Of a stretch of 64,000 nt of DNA, positions 40,096 to 48,643 are shown in pieces. Below the pieces are notes generated by a model. It ran no database searches and was not told the origin of the DNA. It saw only the letters and a program-made list of their open reading frames with translations. Source of the DNA: Arthrobacter sp. zg-Y238 (GTDB lineage Bacteria; Actinomycetota; Actinomycetes; Actinomycetales; Micrococcaceae); the NCBI RefSeq assembly GCF_024385525.1, contig NZ_JANFLU010000001.1:372001-436000 (forward strand). The letters run 5' to 3'. The translations under genes were made by a program, and so were the position numbers. How positions within the stretch are numbered: the stretch's first letter is position 1; every line of letters begins with the position of its first letter.

Positions 40096-40824
40096 CTAGG
40101 CGAAGTGGGTTGCTACCTTGGCAGCGGTCACCGACTCGACCAGCCGTTCAGCCAGCTCGCGTAGCTTGATGTTCTGGTGGCTGGACGCCCGCCGGAGGAT
40201 GCCAAAGGCCTCTTCCTGGCTGCAGCGGTTCTGTCCGGCAACGATCCCGACGGCTACGTCGATGGCGGTGCGGGATTCCATGGCCTTGCGCAGATCGTCG
40301 CTGACTTCCTTGTGGTTCGCGATCTGAACGGCAACCTGCAGCGTGACCGCCGCTTCCTCCGCGTATTCCTCAACTGCACGCACGAAGTCATCGGTGAAGA
40401 TGCCCGTGCTCTTGCCGTAGAGGTTCAGCGCCGCGCCGCCGTCGTCACCAATGAGCAGGGGTACGGCGAGCATGGAATAACAACCCAGGCCGTGGATAGC
40501 CTCGAAATACTCGATCCAGCGTGAACCGGTGCGGGTATCGGCCACCAGGGTCAGCTCTCCGCTCTCCGCCGCGTAGAGGCACGGACCGTCACCGTACCCG
40601 TACTGGAGTTCATCGAGCTTATTGGCCTCGGTGCTGCTGCTGGCCACGGTCTGGGCGCGTTTGTCCCGTTTCAGGGTGATGCTGCTGAGCAGCTGGTTTG
40701 GGTCGCTGAAGAGTTCGGCAGCCTGCCCGGCGAAGGCTTCAAGAAAAAGCTCCATGCCCGGGTTGTCCAGAATGAGTTGCTGGAGCTGTGCCGCAACTGA
40801 GGTTCCACGAGTGAGGGCTGTCAT
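40096..40824 (-). CDS. GAF and ANTAR domain RNA-binding regulator
   Basis: 242 residues. A GAF domain (about 15-165) is followed by an ANTAR domain (about 178-235: AMESRTAIDVAVGIVAGQNRCSQEEAFGILRRASSHQNIKLRELAERLV). ANTAR proteins bind paired hexaloop hairpins in nascent RNA and prevent termination. GAF supplies signal input. TAAGCT at 40831-40836 (minus strand) ends six bases before the ATG, so the mRNA is likely leaderless. Its RNA targets are not evident in the window. Confidence 0.9.
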   Translation of the reverse strand: MTALTRGTSVAAQLQQLILDNPGMELFLEAFAGQAAELFSDPNQLLSSITLKRDKRAQTVASSSTEANKLDELQYGYGDGPCLYAAESGELTLVADTRTGSRWIEYFEAIHGLGCYSMLAVPLLIGDDGGAALNLYGKSTGIFTDDFVRAVEEYAEEAAVTLQVAVQIANHKEVSDDLRKAMESRTAIDVAVGIVAGQNRCSQEEAFGILRRASSHQNIKLRELAERLVESVTAAKVATHFA

Positions 40825-41007
40825 TGCACCAGCTTACCCAAAAGGCATATCCGGGCCACGGCGCGCATCGGGGCCTTGCGGACGACGGCGCGCGGCGGCA
40901 ACGCTGCCTGAGGCCTAGGGCGTTACGCTCCGGAAGGGCGGAAGAGCCCTAGGATAAACGCAATCCCGCAGCGCAGTAGAAACGCAGCTCAGTAGAAACG
41001 AGGCCCC

Positions 41008-41397
41008 GTGTCCACGCCCCGCTCCGACCCGCAGAATGCCCAGTACCCCTACCCTTCGACAACGGAAGCGGGGGATCAGCCCCCGACGTCGTCGACTCAG
41101 TTCCCGCCCTACCCGATGTCTGCCCAGCGGCCCAGCGGGCGTGCAGCGGGGGAGAATTTCAAGAACCAGTCGCTCTTCTGCGGCGTGCTTGGTTTGGTTG
41201 CTGCTGGCTTCGTACTCGGTCCTATGGCGATTTACTATGCCCAAAAAGCCGAAGCACTGAATGTCCCGGCAACCGGGGGCAAGGTGCTCGGCTGGGTCAA
41301 CGTGGTCCTCTGCGCCATCGCTGTGGCCTTCTTCCAAGCGATGATTTACTTCCTCGTGTTCGCTGCGTTGACCGGTTTCGGGGACCCCTACTTCTAA
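41008..41397 (+). CDS. DUF4190-like small membrane protein
   Basis: 129 residues. The first 50 are Pro/Ser/Gln-rich and disordered. Two hydrophobic segments follow (LFCGVLGLVAAGFVLGPMAIYYA and VLGWVNVVLCAIAVAFFQAMIYF), separated by a QKAEAL motif, the DUF4190 pattern. GTG 41008 follows GAGG. The upstream gap has a direct repeat CAGTAGAAACG (40974-40984, 40990-41000) and a TAGGAT hexamer at 40950. Function unknown. It lies 41 bp before the MerR gene on the same strand. Confidence 0.8.
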   Translation: MSTPRSDPQNAQYPYPSTTEAGDQPPTSSTQFPPYPMSAQRPSGRAAGENFKNQSLFCGVLGLVAAGFVLGPMAIYYAQKAEALNVPATGGKVLGWVNVVLCAIAVAFFQAMIYFLVFAALTGFGDPYF

Positions 41398-41438
41398 ATG
41401 CTTGACCCTGACACAGTGGCAGGCAGGAGAACTGAGAC

Positions 41439-42242
41439 ATGTTATCCATCGGAGCCTTCGCGCAGATCGGCCAAGTGACCCACCGCATGCTGCGGCACTG
41501 GGACACCGCCGGGCTGCTCGTACCGGCCCACGTGAACGAGTTCAGCGGCTACCGCTCCTACGATCCCTCCCAGCTCGAACGGCTGCACCGGATCGTCGCC
41601 CTCCGCCAGCTCGGCTTCGGCCTGGAGGAAGTTGCCTCCATTCTCGATGCCGGAGTCGACGCCGACCGGATCGCCCGGATGCTCCGCATCCGGCGGGCCG
41701 AGGTGGAGAGCGAACAGCGGACGGCCGCCGCGAGGCTCCTCGACGTGGAACGGCGGCTCCACCTCATTGAAAAGGAAAATGCCATGTCCCAGATAGAAAT
41801 CGTGCAGAAGTCCCTGCCCGCAGTCCGGCTGGCCGCCCGCACCGCCGTCGTCTCCGAACAGCACGAGGTGGCCGGCGTCGTCGGGCCGTTGTTCGACGCC
41901 GTGGCGGAGGCCTTGGCGCCCACAGGTGCTTCCCTGGATAAGCCGATCGCCCAGTATGAGGTGAGCGAAAACGGCATGCACATCGTTGCCGGGTACGCCG
42001 TTGCCTCTGCCGGTCCCGACGGCGTGGAGATGGTGGATCTGCCGTCCGTCCCGACGGCCATTTGCGGTGTCCACCTCGGTGCCATGGACCGCATAGGGGA
42101 AAGCTGGCAGGCGGTGCATACGGAGACCATTGCCCGCGGCTTTGTTCTCTCGGGCCCGTGCCGCGAGGTGTATCTCCGCGCAGTGTCCGATGACCAGGCG
42201 GACTGGGTCACGGAGCTGCAGCAGCCCGTCCAGCCGGCATAA
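41439..42242 (+). CDS. MerR family regulator with GyrI-like effector domain
   Basis: 267 residues. The N-terminal winged HTH (MLSIGAFAQIGQVTHRMLRHWDTAGLLVPAHV) and coiled-coil dimer helix (about 80-110) are followed by a GyrI-like ligand domain (about 120-265), as in BmrR and related multidrug sensors. No obvious pump is adjacent. GGAG at 41427-41430 precedes the ATG. A strong hairpin lies just after the stop. Confidence 0.9.
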   Translation: MLSIGAFAQIGQVTHRMLRHWDTAGLLVPAHVNEFSGYRSYDPSQLERLHRIVALRQLGFGLEEVASILDAGVDADRIARMLRIRRAEVESEQRTAAARLLDVERRLHLIEKENAMSQIEIVQKSLPAVRLAARTAVVSEQHEVAGVVGPLFDAVAEALAPTGASLDKPIAQYEVSENGMHIVAGYAVASAGPDGVEMVDLPSVPTAICGVHLGAMDRIGESWQAVHTETIARGFVLSGPCREVYLRAVSDDQADWVTELQQPVQPA

Positions 42243-42247
42243 GGCGA

Positions 42248-42280
42248 CCGCGGACCGGCACGCCTTGTGCCGGTCCGCGG
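42248..42280. terminator. Bidirectional hairpin between MerR and SDR genes
   Basis: Perfect 14-bp stem, 42248-42261 with 42267-42280, loop GCCTT, in the 50-bp convergent gap. No T-run. Confidence 0.75.
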
Positions 42281-42292
42281 AACACCGCGGGT

Positions 42293-43045
42293 TTAGACGT
42301 TGTAGATCTTCCCGGCGGTGATCCCGCCGTCCACTACGAACTCCGCACCGGTGGAGAAGCTGGACTCGTCGCTGGCCAGGAAAACGACCACGCTGGTGAC
42401 CTCTTCCGGAGCAGCCGGCCGGGTGAGGGTGGTTTCCGAGAAATCGATGGGCTTCTGCCGGCCCATCACGGCGGTCATCGGGGTCTGGATGGACCCCGGG
42501 TGCACCGAGTTGACCCGGACGTGGGACGCGGCGAGTTCCAGTGCGGTGGACTTTGTCAGCCCGCGCAGGCCGAACTTCGACGCCGTGTAGCCGTGCATTC
42601 CGGCGATGCCCTCCAGCCCGGCGGTGGAGGAAATGTTGATGACCGACGACGGCGCGGACGCCTTGAGCGCCTCGACCGCTGCGGACATGCCGAGGAAGGG
42701 GCCGGTCAGGTTGATGTCCAGGGCCCGCTGCCAGCGCTCCGCCGGGTATTGACCGAGGGGGCCGCCGTCAAGGATGCCGGCGTTGTTCACCAGGATGTTG
42801 AGCTTGCCGAAGGTGTCCACTGTGGCTGCCACGGCGGCGGCCCAGTCCTCGGCGCTGGTGACGTTCAGATGTACGTAGCGGGCGGCGTCGCCCAGTTCCG
42901 CGGCCAGGGCGGCACCGGCGTCGTCGTTAATGTCGGCAATCATCACCTTGGCGCCTTCACGCACGAAAGCCCGCGCGTGGGAGGCGCCCATACCGCTGGC
43001 TGCGCCGGTAATCAGGGCTACTTTGTCTTTGAGTCGTTCGCTCAC
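42293..43045 (-). CDS. SDR family oxidoreductase (hydroxysteroid dehydrogenase-like)
   Basis: 250-residue classical SDR. TGAASGMGASHA binds the dinucleotide, LVNNAG follows, and YTASK is catalytic. LGDAARYVHLNVTSAEDW and a VDGGITAG-type C-terminus resemble 3-alpha(20-beta)-hydroxysteroid dehydrogenases, though the true substrate is unknown. GTG 43045 has AGGAGG nine bases upstream, which decides the start against the longer open frame (to 43417). Confidence 0.9.
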   Translation of the reverse strand: MSERLKDKVALITGAASGMGASHARAFVREGAKVMIADINDDAGAALAAELGDAARYVHLNVTSAEDWAAAVAATVDTFGKLNILVNNAGILDGGPLGQYPAERWQRALDINLTGPFLGMSAAVEALKASAPSSVINISSTAGLEGIAGMHGYTASKFGLRGLTKSTALELAASHVRVNSVHPGSIQTPMTAVMGRQKPIDFSETTLTRPAAPEEVTSVVVFLASDESSFSTGAEFVVDGGITAGKIYNV

Positions 43046-43207
43046 GGGTGGATCCTCCTGGTTGAATTGCCGGTTTGCACGGCACGTTCCCGCTGGGTGG
43101 GGCGGGGCCCATTTCGATCGTACGGCGGCAGAATCGGGCGGAATCCGGCGGAGGGGCCCCGTTGTGGGCAGTGTCATATCCGCGGTAAACCCTTTAGGCT
43201 CCTGCTC

Positions 43208-43609
43208 ATGGCATCCCTGATCTCCCACACATCCTTCGACAGTCTCGACGCCTACGGCCAGTCCGTATTCTGGGGCCGGATCCTCGGCTTCCGGGAAGAC
43301 CCGGAGGAACCGAACCGGCCGGGCGAAGAGGAATGCATGATCTTCTCCGAGGACGGCACGCAGCGGCTGCTGTTCATCGAGGTTCCCGACGCCAAGCAGA
43401 TCAAGAACCGCGTCCATCTGGACCTGAAGCCCGCAGAAGGTACCCGCGACCAGGAACTCGAGCGCCTCCTGGGGCTTGGGGCCCGCGAAGTTGATGACCG
43501 GCGCAACGCGGACGGCACCGGGTGGGTGGTGCTCGCCGATCCCGAGGGCAACGAATTCTGCATCCTGCGCAGCGATGAGGAGCGCCGGATGTCCGCGGCA
43601 GCAGTTTAG
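43208..43609 (+). CDS. VOC family protein (glyoxalase/bleomycin resistance-like)
   Basis: 133-residue small-molecule-binding protein. RVHLDLKPAEGTRDQELERLLGLGA and VVLADPEGNEFCILRS are typical of the actinobacterial Glyoxalase_6 subgroup. The upstream open frame to 42500 is antisense to the SDR and rejected. TAGGCT (43195-43200) ends seven bases before ATG 43208, again a probable leaderless start. Function unknown. Confidence 0.87.
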   Translation: MASLISHTSFDSLDAYGQSVFWGRILGFREDPEEPNRPGEEECMIFSEDGTQRLLFIEVPDAKQIKNRVHLDLKPAEGTRDQELERLLGLGAREVDDRRNADGTGWVVLADPEGNEFCILRSDEERRMSAAAV

Positions 43610-43809
43610 GACCGCTGATCAGAAGCGCCCGTGCCTGAGCGGAACTGCCGGAACATAATCTCACCGTCCGGTGCCGAGTCCGCGCGGAGACCCTCCCGCC
43701 TGCGGCTCACCGCTTGTAGTCTCGAAAGGCCGACGGCAGCTCCGGACAAGCGCCGCGCCCCGGCATCCACCCGGGCACCCCGCCAAGCCCGTCCGTCCAG
43801 GGAGGCATC

Positions 43810-44214
43810 ATGCAACTGGAACCGCGCAGGCCCAGCACCAAGGGACCGGCACACATGTTCACCGGCGACGTTTGGTTCGAAGTCATTGCCGCGCCTCAGC
43901 CGGCACCGTCCCGGATGCGGGTCAACGCCGTGCACTTTGCTCCCGGTGCCCGCACCGCCTGGCACGTCCACGCCGTCGGGCAGACCCTGCACGTCACCGA
44001 AGGCTACGGCCTGATCCAGTCCCGCGGCGGGGACGTCCTGACGATGCGCCCCGGCGACACCGTCTACACCCCGCCGGGGGAGTGGCACTGGCACGGCGCC
44101 GCCCCGGACAACCTCATGACCCACCTGGCCATGTGGGAGGCCCCGCCCGACGACGGCGCGGAGTCCGACTGGGGCGAGCTCGTCACCGACGAGGAATACG
44201 GTGCCCGGCCCTGA
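43810..44214 (+). CDS. Cupin domain protein
   Basis: 134-residue single cupin. Metal ligands are visible in [24 protein letters not shown] (H-x-H, with Gln-Thr-Leu-His following) and in the second motif [16 protein letters not shown]. Homologues are often annotated as quercetinase-like or RmlC-like cupins next to carboxymuconolactone decarboxylases. GGGAGG precedes the ATG. The aldo-keto reductase starts 28 bp downstream, so the two are co-transcribed. Confidence 0.87.
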   Translation: MQLEPRRPSTKGPAHMFTGDVWFEVIAAPQPAPSRMRVNAVHFAPGARTAWHVHAVGQTLHVTEGYGLIQSRGGDVLTMRPGDTVYTPPGEWHWHGAAPDNLMTHLAMWEAPPDDGAESDWGELVTDEEYGARP

Positions 44215-44242
44215 TCCCGGAAGACCACCGAAAGGAAAGCCG

Positions 44243-45088
44243 ATGGAAAATGTCACCCTGAACAACGGCGTCGAAATGCCGATCCTGGGCTTCGGCGTGT
44301 ACCAGGTCCCGCCGGGCGAGACCGAAGAGGCCGTCAGCAACGCGCTGGCCGCCGGCTACCGCTCGCTGGACACGGCAGCGGCCTACCAAAACGAAGACGC
44401 GGTGGGGCGTGCCGTGCAGAAGAGCGGTCTGGCGCGCAATGAACTGTTCATCACCACCAAGCTCTGGATCCAGGACAACGGCGAGGCCACCACCACGCGC
44501 GCCTTCGAGACTTCGCTGCAGAACCTGGGCACGGAATATGTGGACCTGTACCTAATCCATCAACCCTTCGGCGACGTCTACGGCGAGTGGCGGGTGATGG
44601 AACAGCTTTACAGCGACGGCGCCGCGCGGGCCATCGGAGTTTCGAACTTCACCCCGGACCGGCTGATCGATCTGATCATGCACCACGACGTGGTTCCTGC
44701 CGTGAACCAGATTGAAACCAACCCGTTCTACCAGCGGGCCGTCGAAAACCAGCTGATGAGCGACCGCGGCGTCCGGCACGAATCCTGGGCGCCCTTCGCG
44801 GAGGGGAAGAACAATCTCTTCTCCGATCCCACGCTCTCGGCCGTCGGCGAGGCCCATGGGAAATCCATTCCCCAGGTAGTGCTTCGCTGGCTGATTCAAC
44901 GCGGGATAGTGGTGATCCCGAAATCGGTCCGGCCGGACCGGATGGCGGAGAACTTCGACGTGTTCGACTTCGAGCTCAGCCCACAGGAAATGGCCTCCAT
45001 CGCGGACCTCGACACGGGGAAGTCTCTGTTCTTCGACCACCGGGACCCCGAGGCCGTGGCCCGCTTGAGCGGGGTCACTTTGGACTAG
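44243..45088 (+). CDS. Aldo/keto reductase (AKR5-like)
   Basis: 281-residue NADPH-dependent reductase. The tetrad is seen in DTAAAYQNE (D, Y), ITTKLW (K) and YLIHQP (H), with [14 protein letters not shown] binding the cofactor. It resembles 2,5-diketo-D-gluconate reductase and prostaglandin F synthase-type AKRs. ATG 44243 has AAAGGAAAG upstream. Its open frame to 44201 overlaps the cupin and is not used. The stop overlaps the convergent HTH gene by 14 bp. Confidence 0.92.
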   Translation: MENVTLNNGVEMPILGFGVYQVPPGETEEAVSNALAAGYRSLDTAAAYQNEDAVGRAVQKSGLARNELFITTKLWIQDNGEATTTRAFETSLQNLGTEYVDLYLIHQPFGDVYGEWRVMEQLYSDGAARAIGVSNFTPDRLIDLIMHHDVVPAVNQIETNPFYQRAVENQLMSDRGVRHESWAPFAEGKNNLFSDPTLSAVGEAHGKSIPQVVLRWLIQRGIVVIPKSVRPDRMAENFDVFDFELSPQEMASIADLDTGKSLFFDHRDPEAVARLSGVTLD

Positions 45089-45620
45089 TTTCGGGCGCCC
45101 GGTGCAGGTCCCGCACGAGGTAGAGCCACGGGAAGGACCGGCTCCCCACCTCCCAGCCGTCTGTTTCGTAGTGGGAGGACGGCCTGGTCCAGAGCACGCG
45201 GCGGTGTTCCCACTGGGTATCCGTCTGCAGCATCCGGTGCCGGAGCATGTCGACGCCGATGGTGCGCCAGCCCAGCCGTCCGGCCAGTTCCAGCTCGGGC
45301 AATTCATCGAAGGCCGTAACCGGACCGAGCCAGCGCTCGCGGGAACCGGGGGCCTGCTCGTCAGGCCGTGCACCGAAACGCTGCTGCACCGCCTGCCGGG
45401 TCATCCCCAGCTCCCGGCCCAGCGCGGCCCAGCTGACTCCCGCGCTCCGGGCCGCCGCGACTGCCCGGTGCTGCAGCTGCTGGCTTGCCTGCTCGGCGGC
45501 CCCTGCCCTGGCCACCAGGGCGAGATGGTCCGCCGCGGTGAGGGTCCCGGCGTCGTCGTAGTCACCGAGAATCAGCGCGCCGATCTGTTCCTGCAGATCC
45601 GTGACCGGACCGCCGGTCAC
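45075..45620 (-). CDS. Helix-turn-helix protein, putative regulator
   Basis: 181 residues. An N-terminal helical part leads to a clear HTH (about 58-83: [22 protein letters not shown]). The C-terminal half ([42 protein letters not shown]) is a Trp/Arg-rich domain I do not recognise. GTG 45620 overlaps the stop of the small membrane gene by 4 bp (GTGA), so the pair is translationally coupled. Its likely operator is the GTGTCAA inverted repeat at 45864-45884. Related HTH proteins occur in actinobacteria without assigned function. Confidence 0.8.
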   Translation of the reverse strand: MTGGPVTDLQEQIGALILGDYDDAGTLTAADHLALVARAGAAEQASQQLQHRAVAAARSAGVSWAALGRELGMTRQAVQQRFGARPDEQAPGSRERWLGPVTAFDELPELELAGRLGWRTIGVDMLRHRMLQTDTQWEHRRVLWTRPSSHYETDGWEVGSRSFPWLYLVRDLHRAPETSPK

Positions 45621-45862
45621 GGCTGTTCCCCTGCATCGCGGCTGGGCAGCCAGTACTCCCTGCCGCTGCTGTCCTTGTTTCCCCGCCGGACCAGCGTGAC
45701 GGCAAGGTACACGCTGAGCACGATCAGGGCGCCGCCGCCGCCCTGGCAGAGTCCCTTTGGGAAGCCGTGCAGATCGAGTAGCAGCCAGGTCGCAAATAGT
45801 GCGACCCCAACCAGAAACATGAGTGCGGAGTAAACGGCGGTGAAGATGCGGAAAGTTCTCAT
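45617..45862 (-). CDS. Small two-helix membrane protein
   Basis: 81 residues with two predicted helices (IFTAVYSALMFLVGVALFATW and GALIVLSVYLAVTLV) and a charged C-terminal tail. No family recognised. The ATG at 45862 lies seven bases after TTTGAT (45870-45875, minus strand). TTGACG (45893-45898) lies 17 bp upstream of that, a good leaderless promoter. The GTGTCAA dyad overlaps this -10. It is the first gene of a coupled pair with the HTH protein, an arrangement that suggests the HTH protein controls its own operon. Confidence 0.75.
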   Translation of the reverse strand: MRTFRIFTAVYSALMFLVGVALFATWLLLDLHGFPKGLCQGGGGALIVLSVYLAVTLVRRGNKDSSGREYWLPSRDAGEQP

Positions 45863-45863
45863 G

Positions 45864-45912
45864 GTGTCAATCAAAGCTTGACACCATCGGAACGTCAAGT
45901 GTTTGTTGACAC
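45864..45912. promoter_or_regulatory. GTGTCAA operator cluster between divergent genes
   Basis: GTGTCAA (45864-45870) and TTGACAC (45878-45884) form an inverted repeat, extended to TGGTGTCAA/TTGACACCA. A third half-site TTGACAC is at 45906-45912. The first pair covers the -10 of the membrane protein gene. The third overlaps a TTGACA that could be a -35 for the repeat-protein gene on the other strand. Confidence 0.7.
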
Positions 45913-46017
45913 TTTCTTTTCATGGCTCCCGGTACTCGCGAATTCGGGGTCCGCGGCGGCTAGGGTGCGGGCATTGGTGCGCCACGAACGGCACACCGCC
46001 AGGAAAAGGAGTGGAAC

Positions 46018-46260
46018 ATGGGACATTCAAGGCTGTCGTTGTGGTCATCCGGGTCGGTGCTGTCCATCGGGTCGAAGAACTCGGTGCTGTCGATCGGCAG
46101 CGTGGGGTCGGCGTGTTCGATCGGTTCGATCGGATCGTTTGGGTCGGTGCTGTCCATCGGATCCGCGCTATCCGCCGTGGCGGTGATGTCCTGGCTGTCC
46201 GTCGGGTCGATCATGTCGTCGCGGTCGAAGGCGGGGGTCATGGCCGCGGGCAAGGCCTAG
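46018..46260 (+). CDS. Serine triplet-repeat protein (xxS)n
   Basis: 80 residues with serine at every third position from S4 to S70, broken only by A55 (22 of 23 positions). The intervening residues are mostly hydrophobic plus Gly or Leu, often VLSIGS. AAAAGGAG at 46004-46011 precedes the ATG by six bases and settles the strand. The antisense frame is a mirror image rich in Asp/Pro. No signal peptide or charged core. A beta-solenoid or fibril-forming structure is possible. I recognise no family. Its stop overlaps the convergent DUF4232 gene by 4 bp. Confidence 0.8.
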   Translation: MGHSRLSLWSSGSVLSIGSKNSVLSIGSVGSACSIGSIGSFGSVLSIGSALSAVAVMSWLSVGSIMSSRSKAGVMAAGKA

Positions 46261-47423
46261 CCTGCGGGCGTCCAAGCTGTGACCGTCAGATAGCCGGGTT
46301 CCGCCAGATCGATGTCTGCCTCCAGTTCCTGCCGCTGGGTCCCGGAGTAGGGGGCCACCAGCAAGGTGCCTACCCGGACCATGCCCGCCCCGGCCGTACC
46401 GCGCCAGCCGATCGAGGCCGTGGCTGCTTCCCCCGGGGCCAGCGTCACCGGCTGCACCGGAGGATCCTCGGTCATATGGGAGCCGCCGTGCACCGCGGTG
46501 ATGCCCATGACCCAGCCATCGCTGCTCTCGAAGTCCAGATCCGGGTAGCCCTGCACCGTGCAGGACCGTGTTCCTGTGTTTCGCACGGTGATCTGCGCTG
46601 CCCGGTGGCCCGTGGCCGCATCCCACCCGCCGATCGAGGACTCGACTTCTTCACCGGTGCACCACAGCGGATCCGGCTCGGAGAGGGCGGCACCCACCGG
46701 GGCGGCACCGTAAACCGTTGGCTCCGGAGTAGGCGTCGCGGCAGGCTCCGGGGCCGGTTGCGAGGGATCGCGGGCGGTGAGCGGAAGCGCAACCATCACG
46801 GCTGCGGAGAAAAGGGCGAATGCCCCCAAGGCCCAGCCACGCTGCCGAACCCGGGCGGTGGGGGCGGGTTCCTCCGGAACCCGGGCTGCGTGACGTTTCT
46901 CCGGCAGATGGGAACCCGCCCCGTCGGAGGCGGGGGCGGAAAGGAAGGTGGCCACGAGGGCCGGCACCCAGCCCCAGGCAACCCCCCAATACGCTCCGGT
47001 GAGCAGTGAGGGCCCAAGCAGGTCAAAAATCCACTGTGCCCGGCCCAGGGGCCATTGGGCCAGGACCGAAGCCACGGCCAGCACCGCTGAACCGGCCACG
47101 GCCGCCAGCGTCACGCTCATCCAGTTGGCCAGGAAGAGCGCGCCCCGGGTACCGGTCTTCCTGCTATCGGGCAGGAGCACCAAGGTGATCGCGGCCACGG
47201 CCAGGGCTGTTAACCCGGCCACCAGCACCAGGCCGGAACCGTCCAGGAGAGATTTGATGCGGACAGGCATAGTGTCCGGGGAGACCAGTGAAGCCAGGTA
47301 GATCGGTATCCGGCCGTTCCCTGCGGTCAGCAGCGCTTCGAAGGCCCAGCCGGAAATCAGCCAGAGGACAGCCACGACAGCGGGTAGAAGGAGCGGCTTG
47401 AGTTTTTCTGCAGTGTTCCCCAT
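46257..47423 (-). CDS. Membrane protein with C-terminal DUF4232 domain
   Basis: 388 residues. About five helices (1-200) are followed by a Pro/Thr/Ala-rich linker (about 230-250) and an extracytoplasmic DUF4232 domain (about 255-388). This last has the paired cysteines WCTGEEVE and SCTVQGYPDLDF expected of the family. Such domains are usually in lipoproteins and are thought to be beta-sandwich. Here the anchor is polytopic. It converges on the triplet-repeat gene with a 4-bp overlap. Confidence 0.85.
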   Translation of the reverse strand: MGNTAEKLKPLLLPAVVAVLWLISGWAFEALLTAGNGRIPIYLASLVSPDTMPVRIKSLLDGSGLVLVAGLTALAVAAITLVLLPDSRKTGTRGALFLANWMSVTLAAVAGSAVLAVASVLAQWPLGRAQWIFDLLGPSLLTGAYWGVAWGWVPALVATFLSAPASDGAGSHLPEKRHAARVPEEPAPTARVRQRGWALGAFALFSAAVMVALPLTARDPSQPAPEPAATPTPEPTVYGAAPVGAALSEPDPLWCTGEEVESSIGGWDAATGHRAAQITVRNTGTRSCTVQGYPDLDFESSDGWVMGITAVHGGSHMTEDPPVQPVTLAPGEAATASIGWRGTAGAGMVRVGTLLVAPYSGTQRQELEADIDLAEPGYLTVTAWTPAG

Positions 47424-47479
47424 GCAGCGAGGGTACCCCGTCGTCCTCTATCCGGATCCGGCAGCGGTGCGTGCGGGAA

Positions 47480-48442
47480 TTAACGCACCGTTGCGGGCGG
47501 GAGCTGCCGCCGCAGCTCCGCGCACAGTTCCGCCAGCGCCTGCGGAGCGCTGCGGCACAGCCGCGGGAAGGCCAGGTAACCGTGCGGCATCCCTACATAG
47601 GTGGTGACGCGGACGGGAACGCCGGCCTTGCGCAGGGCTTCGGCGTAGCGCAGCCCGTCGTCGCGGATGGGATCGTGTTCGGCCACCTGGATCAGTGCCG
47701 GCGGCAGCCCGGTGTGGTCCAACGCCAGCAGCGGCGAGGCGTACGGGTTGCTGCGGTCCTCCAGATTGGGGACGTAGAGGCTGCCGTAACGGAGAACGTC
47801 CTCCTTGGTGAGGATGGGTGCGTTGGCGTTTTCCTCGATGGACGGGCTGCCCAAGGTCATGTCGGTGGCGGGATAAATCAGTCCCTGGAACGCGATGGCG
47901 GGGCCGGACCGGTCCCGCGACATCAGCGTCAGCACCGCTGCCAGGTTGCCGCCGGCGCTGTCGCCCACGACGGCGAGCCGGCCGGCGTCGGCCTCCCATT
48001 CATCGGCCCGGGCGGCTACCTCGAGCAGTGCGGCATAGCAGTCCTCCGCCGCGGCGGGCCAGGGATGCGTCGGCGCCAGCCGGTACTCGAGGGAAACGAC
48101 GACGGCGCGTGCGTCCCGGGCAATGGTGCTGGCCAGCGAGTCATAGATGTCCAGGTTGCCGACCGTCCAGCCGCCGCCGTGGGCCAGGACCACCAGCGGC
48201 AACGTTCCATCGGCGTCCTTGGGGCGGTACACCCGCACGGGGATCCGGCCCTCCGCACCCGCGGCGGTGTCGTCCTTCAGTTTTACGCCGGAAGCGACGC
48301 CGCCCAGCACCCAGTCGACCACCGGGTTGTGCTTGATGGTGCGCTGCTGGTCGGCGAGAATCTGTTCCTCGCTCTTGCGGGCCACGGAGGTCCGCGCCAG
48401 CACCTTGCCCACCAGCCGTACCCGCAGATCCAGCTTTGCCAT
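47480..48442 (-). CDS. Alpha/beta hydrolase, HSL-type esterase
   Basis: 320-residue carboxylesterase of the hormone-sensitive lipase group. The oxyanion motif HGGG is in LAHGGGWTVGN, the nucleophile in VVGDSAGGNLAAVL, and the C-terminal Asp and His in EHDPIRDDGL and GMPHGYLAFP. These enzymes cleave short acyl esters. ATG 48442 is used because the upstream open frame (to 48706) is Arg-rich and overlaps the divergent uvrA-like gene. Confidence 0.92.
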   Translation of the reverse strand: MAKLDLRVRLVGKVLARTSVARKSEEQILADQQRTIKHNPVVDWVLGGVASGVKLKDDTAAGAEGRIPVRVYRPKDADGTLPLVVLAHGGGWTVGNLDIYDSLASTIARDARAVVVSLEYRLAPTHPWPAAAEDCYAALLEVAARADEWEADAGRLAVVGDSAGGNLAAVLTLMSRDRSGPAIAFQGLIYPATDMTLGSPSIEENANAPILTKEDVLRYGSLYVPNLEDRSNPYASPLLALDHTGLPPALIQVAEHDPIRDDGLRYAEALRKAGVPVRVTTYVGMPHGYLAFPRLCRSAPQALAELCAELRRQLPPATVR

Positions 48443-48643
48443 GTTCGTGCCTTTCCATCGGTCCTGCCGAGCTAGGCCTGAATATAGTCCTCCACAGCCT
48501 GCCCCGCTCGGCGGCGGCCGAGCCGGCGCCGTCGTCGTTCCCGTTAGCCGTTGCCGCGCCCGGAGTGACCGGGCAGAATCGGACCGACGACGAAGGCACG
48601 GGGCAGCGAGCCCCGGGCGGAGTCCCGGGCGGATGGAGCGGCA

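Noticed and set aside
45960-46253. Asp/Pro/Thr-rich repeat protein on the minus strand over the serine-repeat gene
   Set aside because: It is the reverse-complement image of the xxS repeat. Only the plus-strand gene has a Shine-Dalgarno at the right distance.
46018-46260. Collagen-like or PE-PGRS-type repeat
   Set aside because: The period of three is set by serine, not glycine. There is no Gly-X-Y pattern and proline is absent from the repeat.
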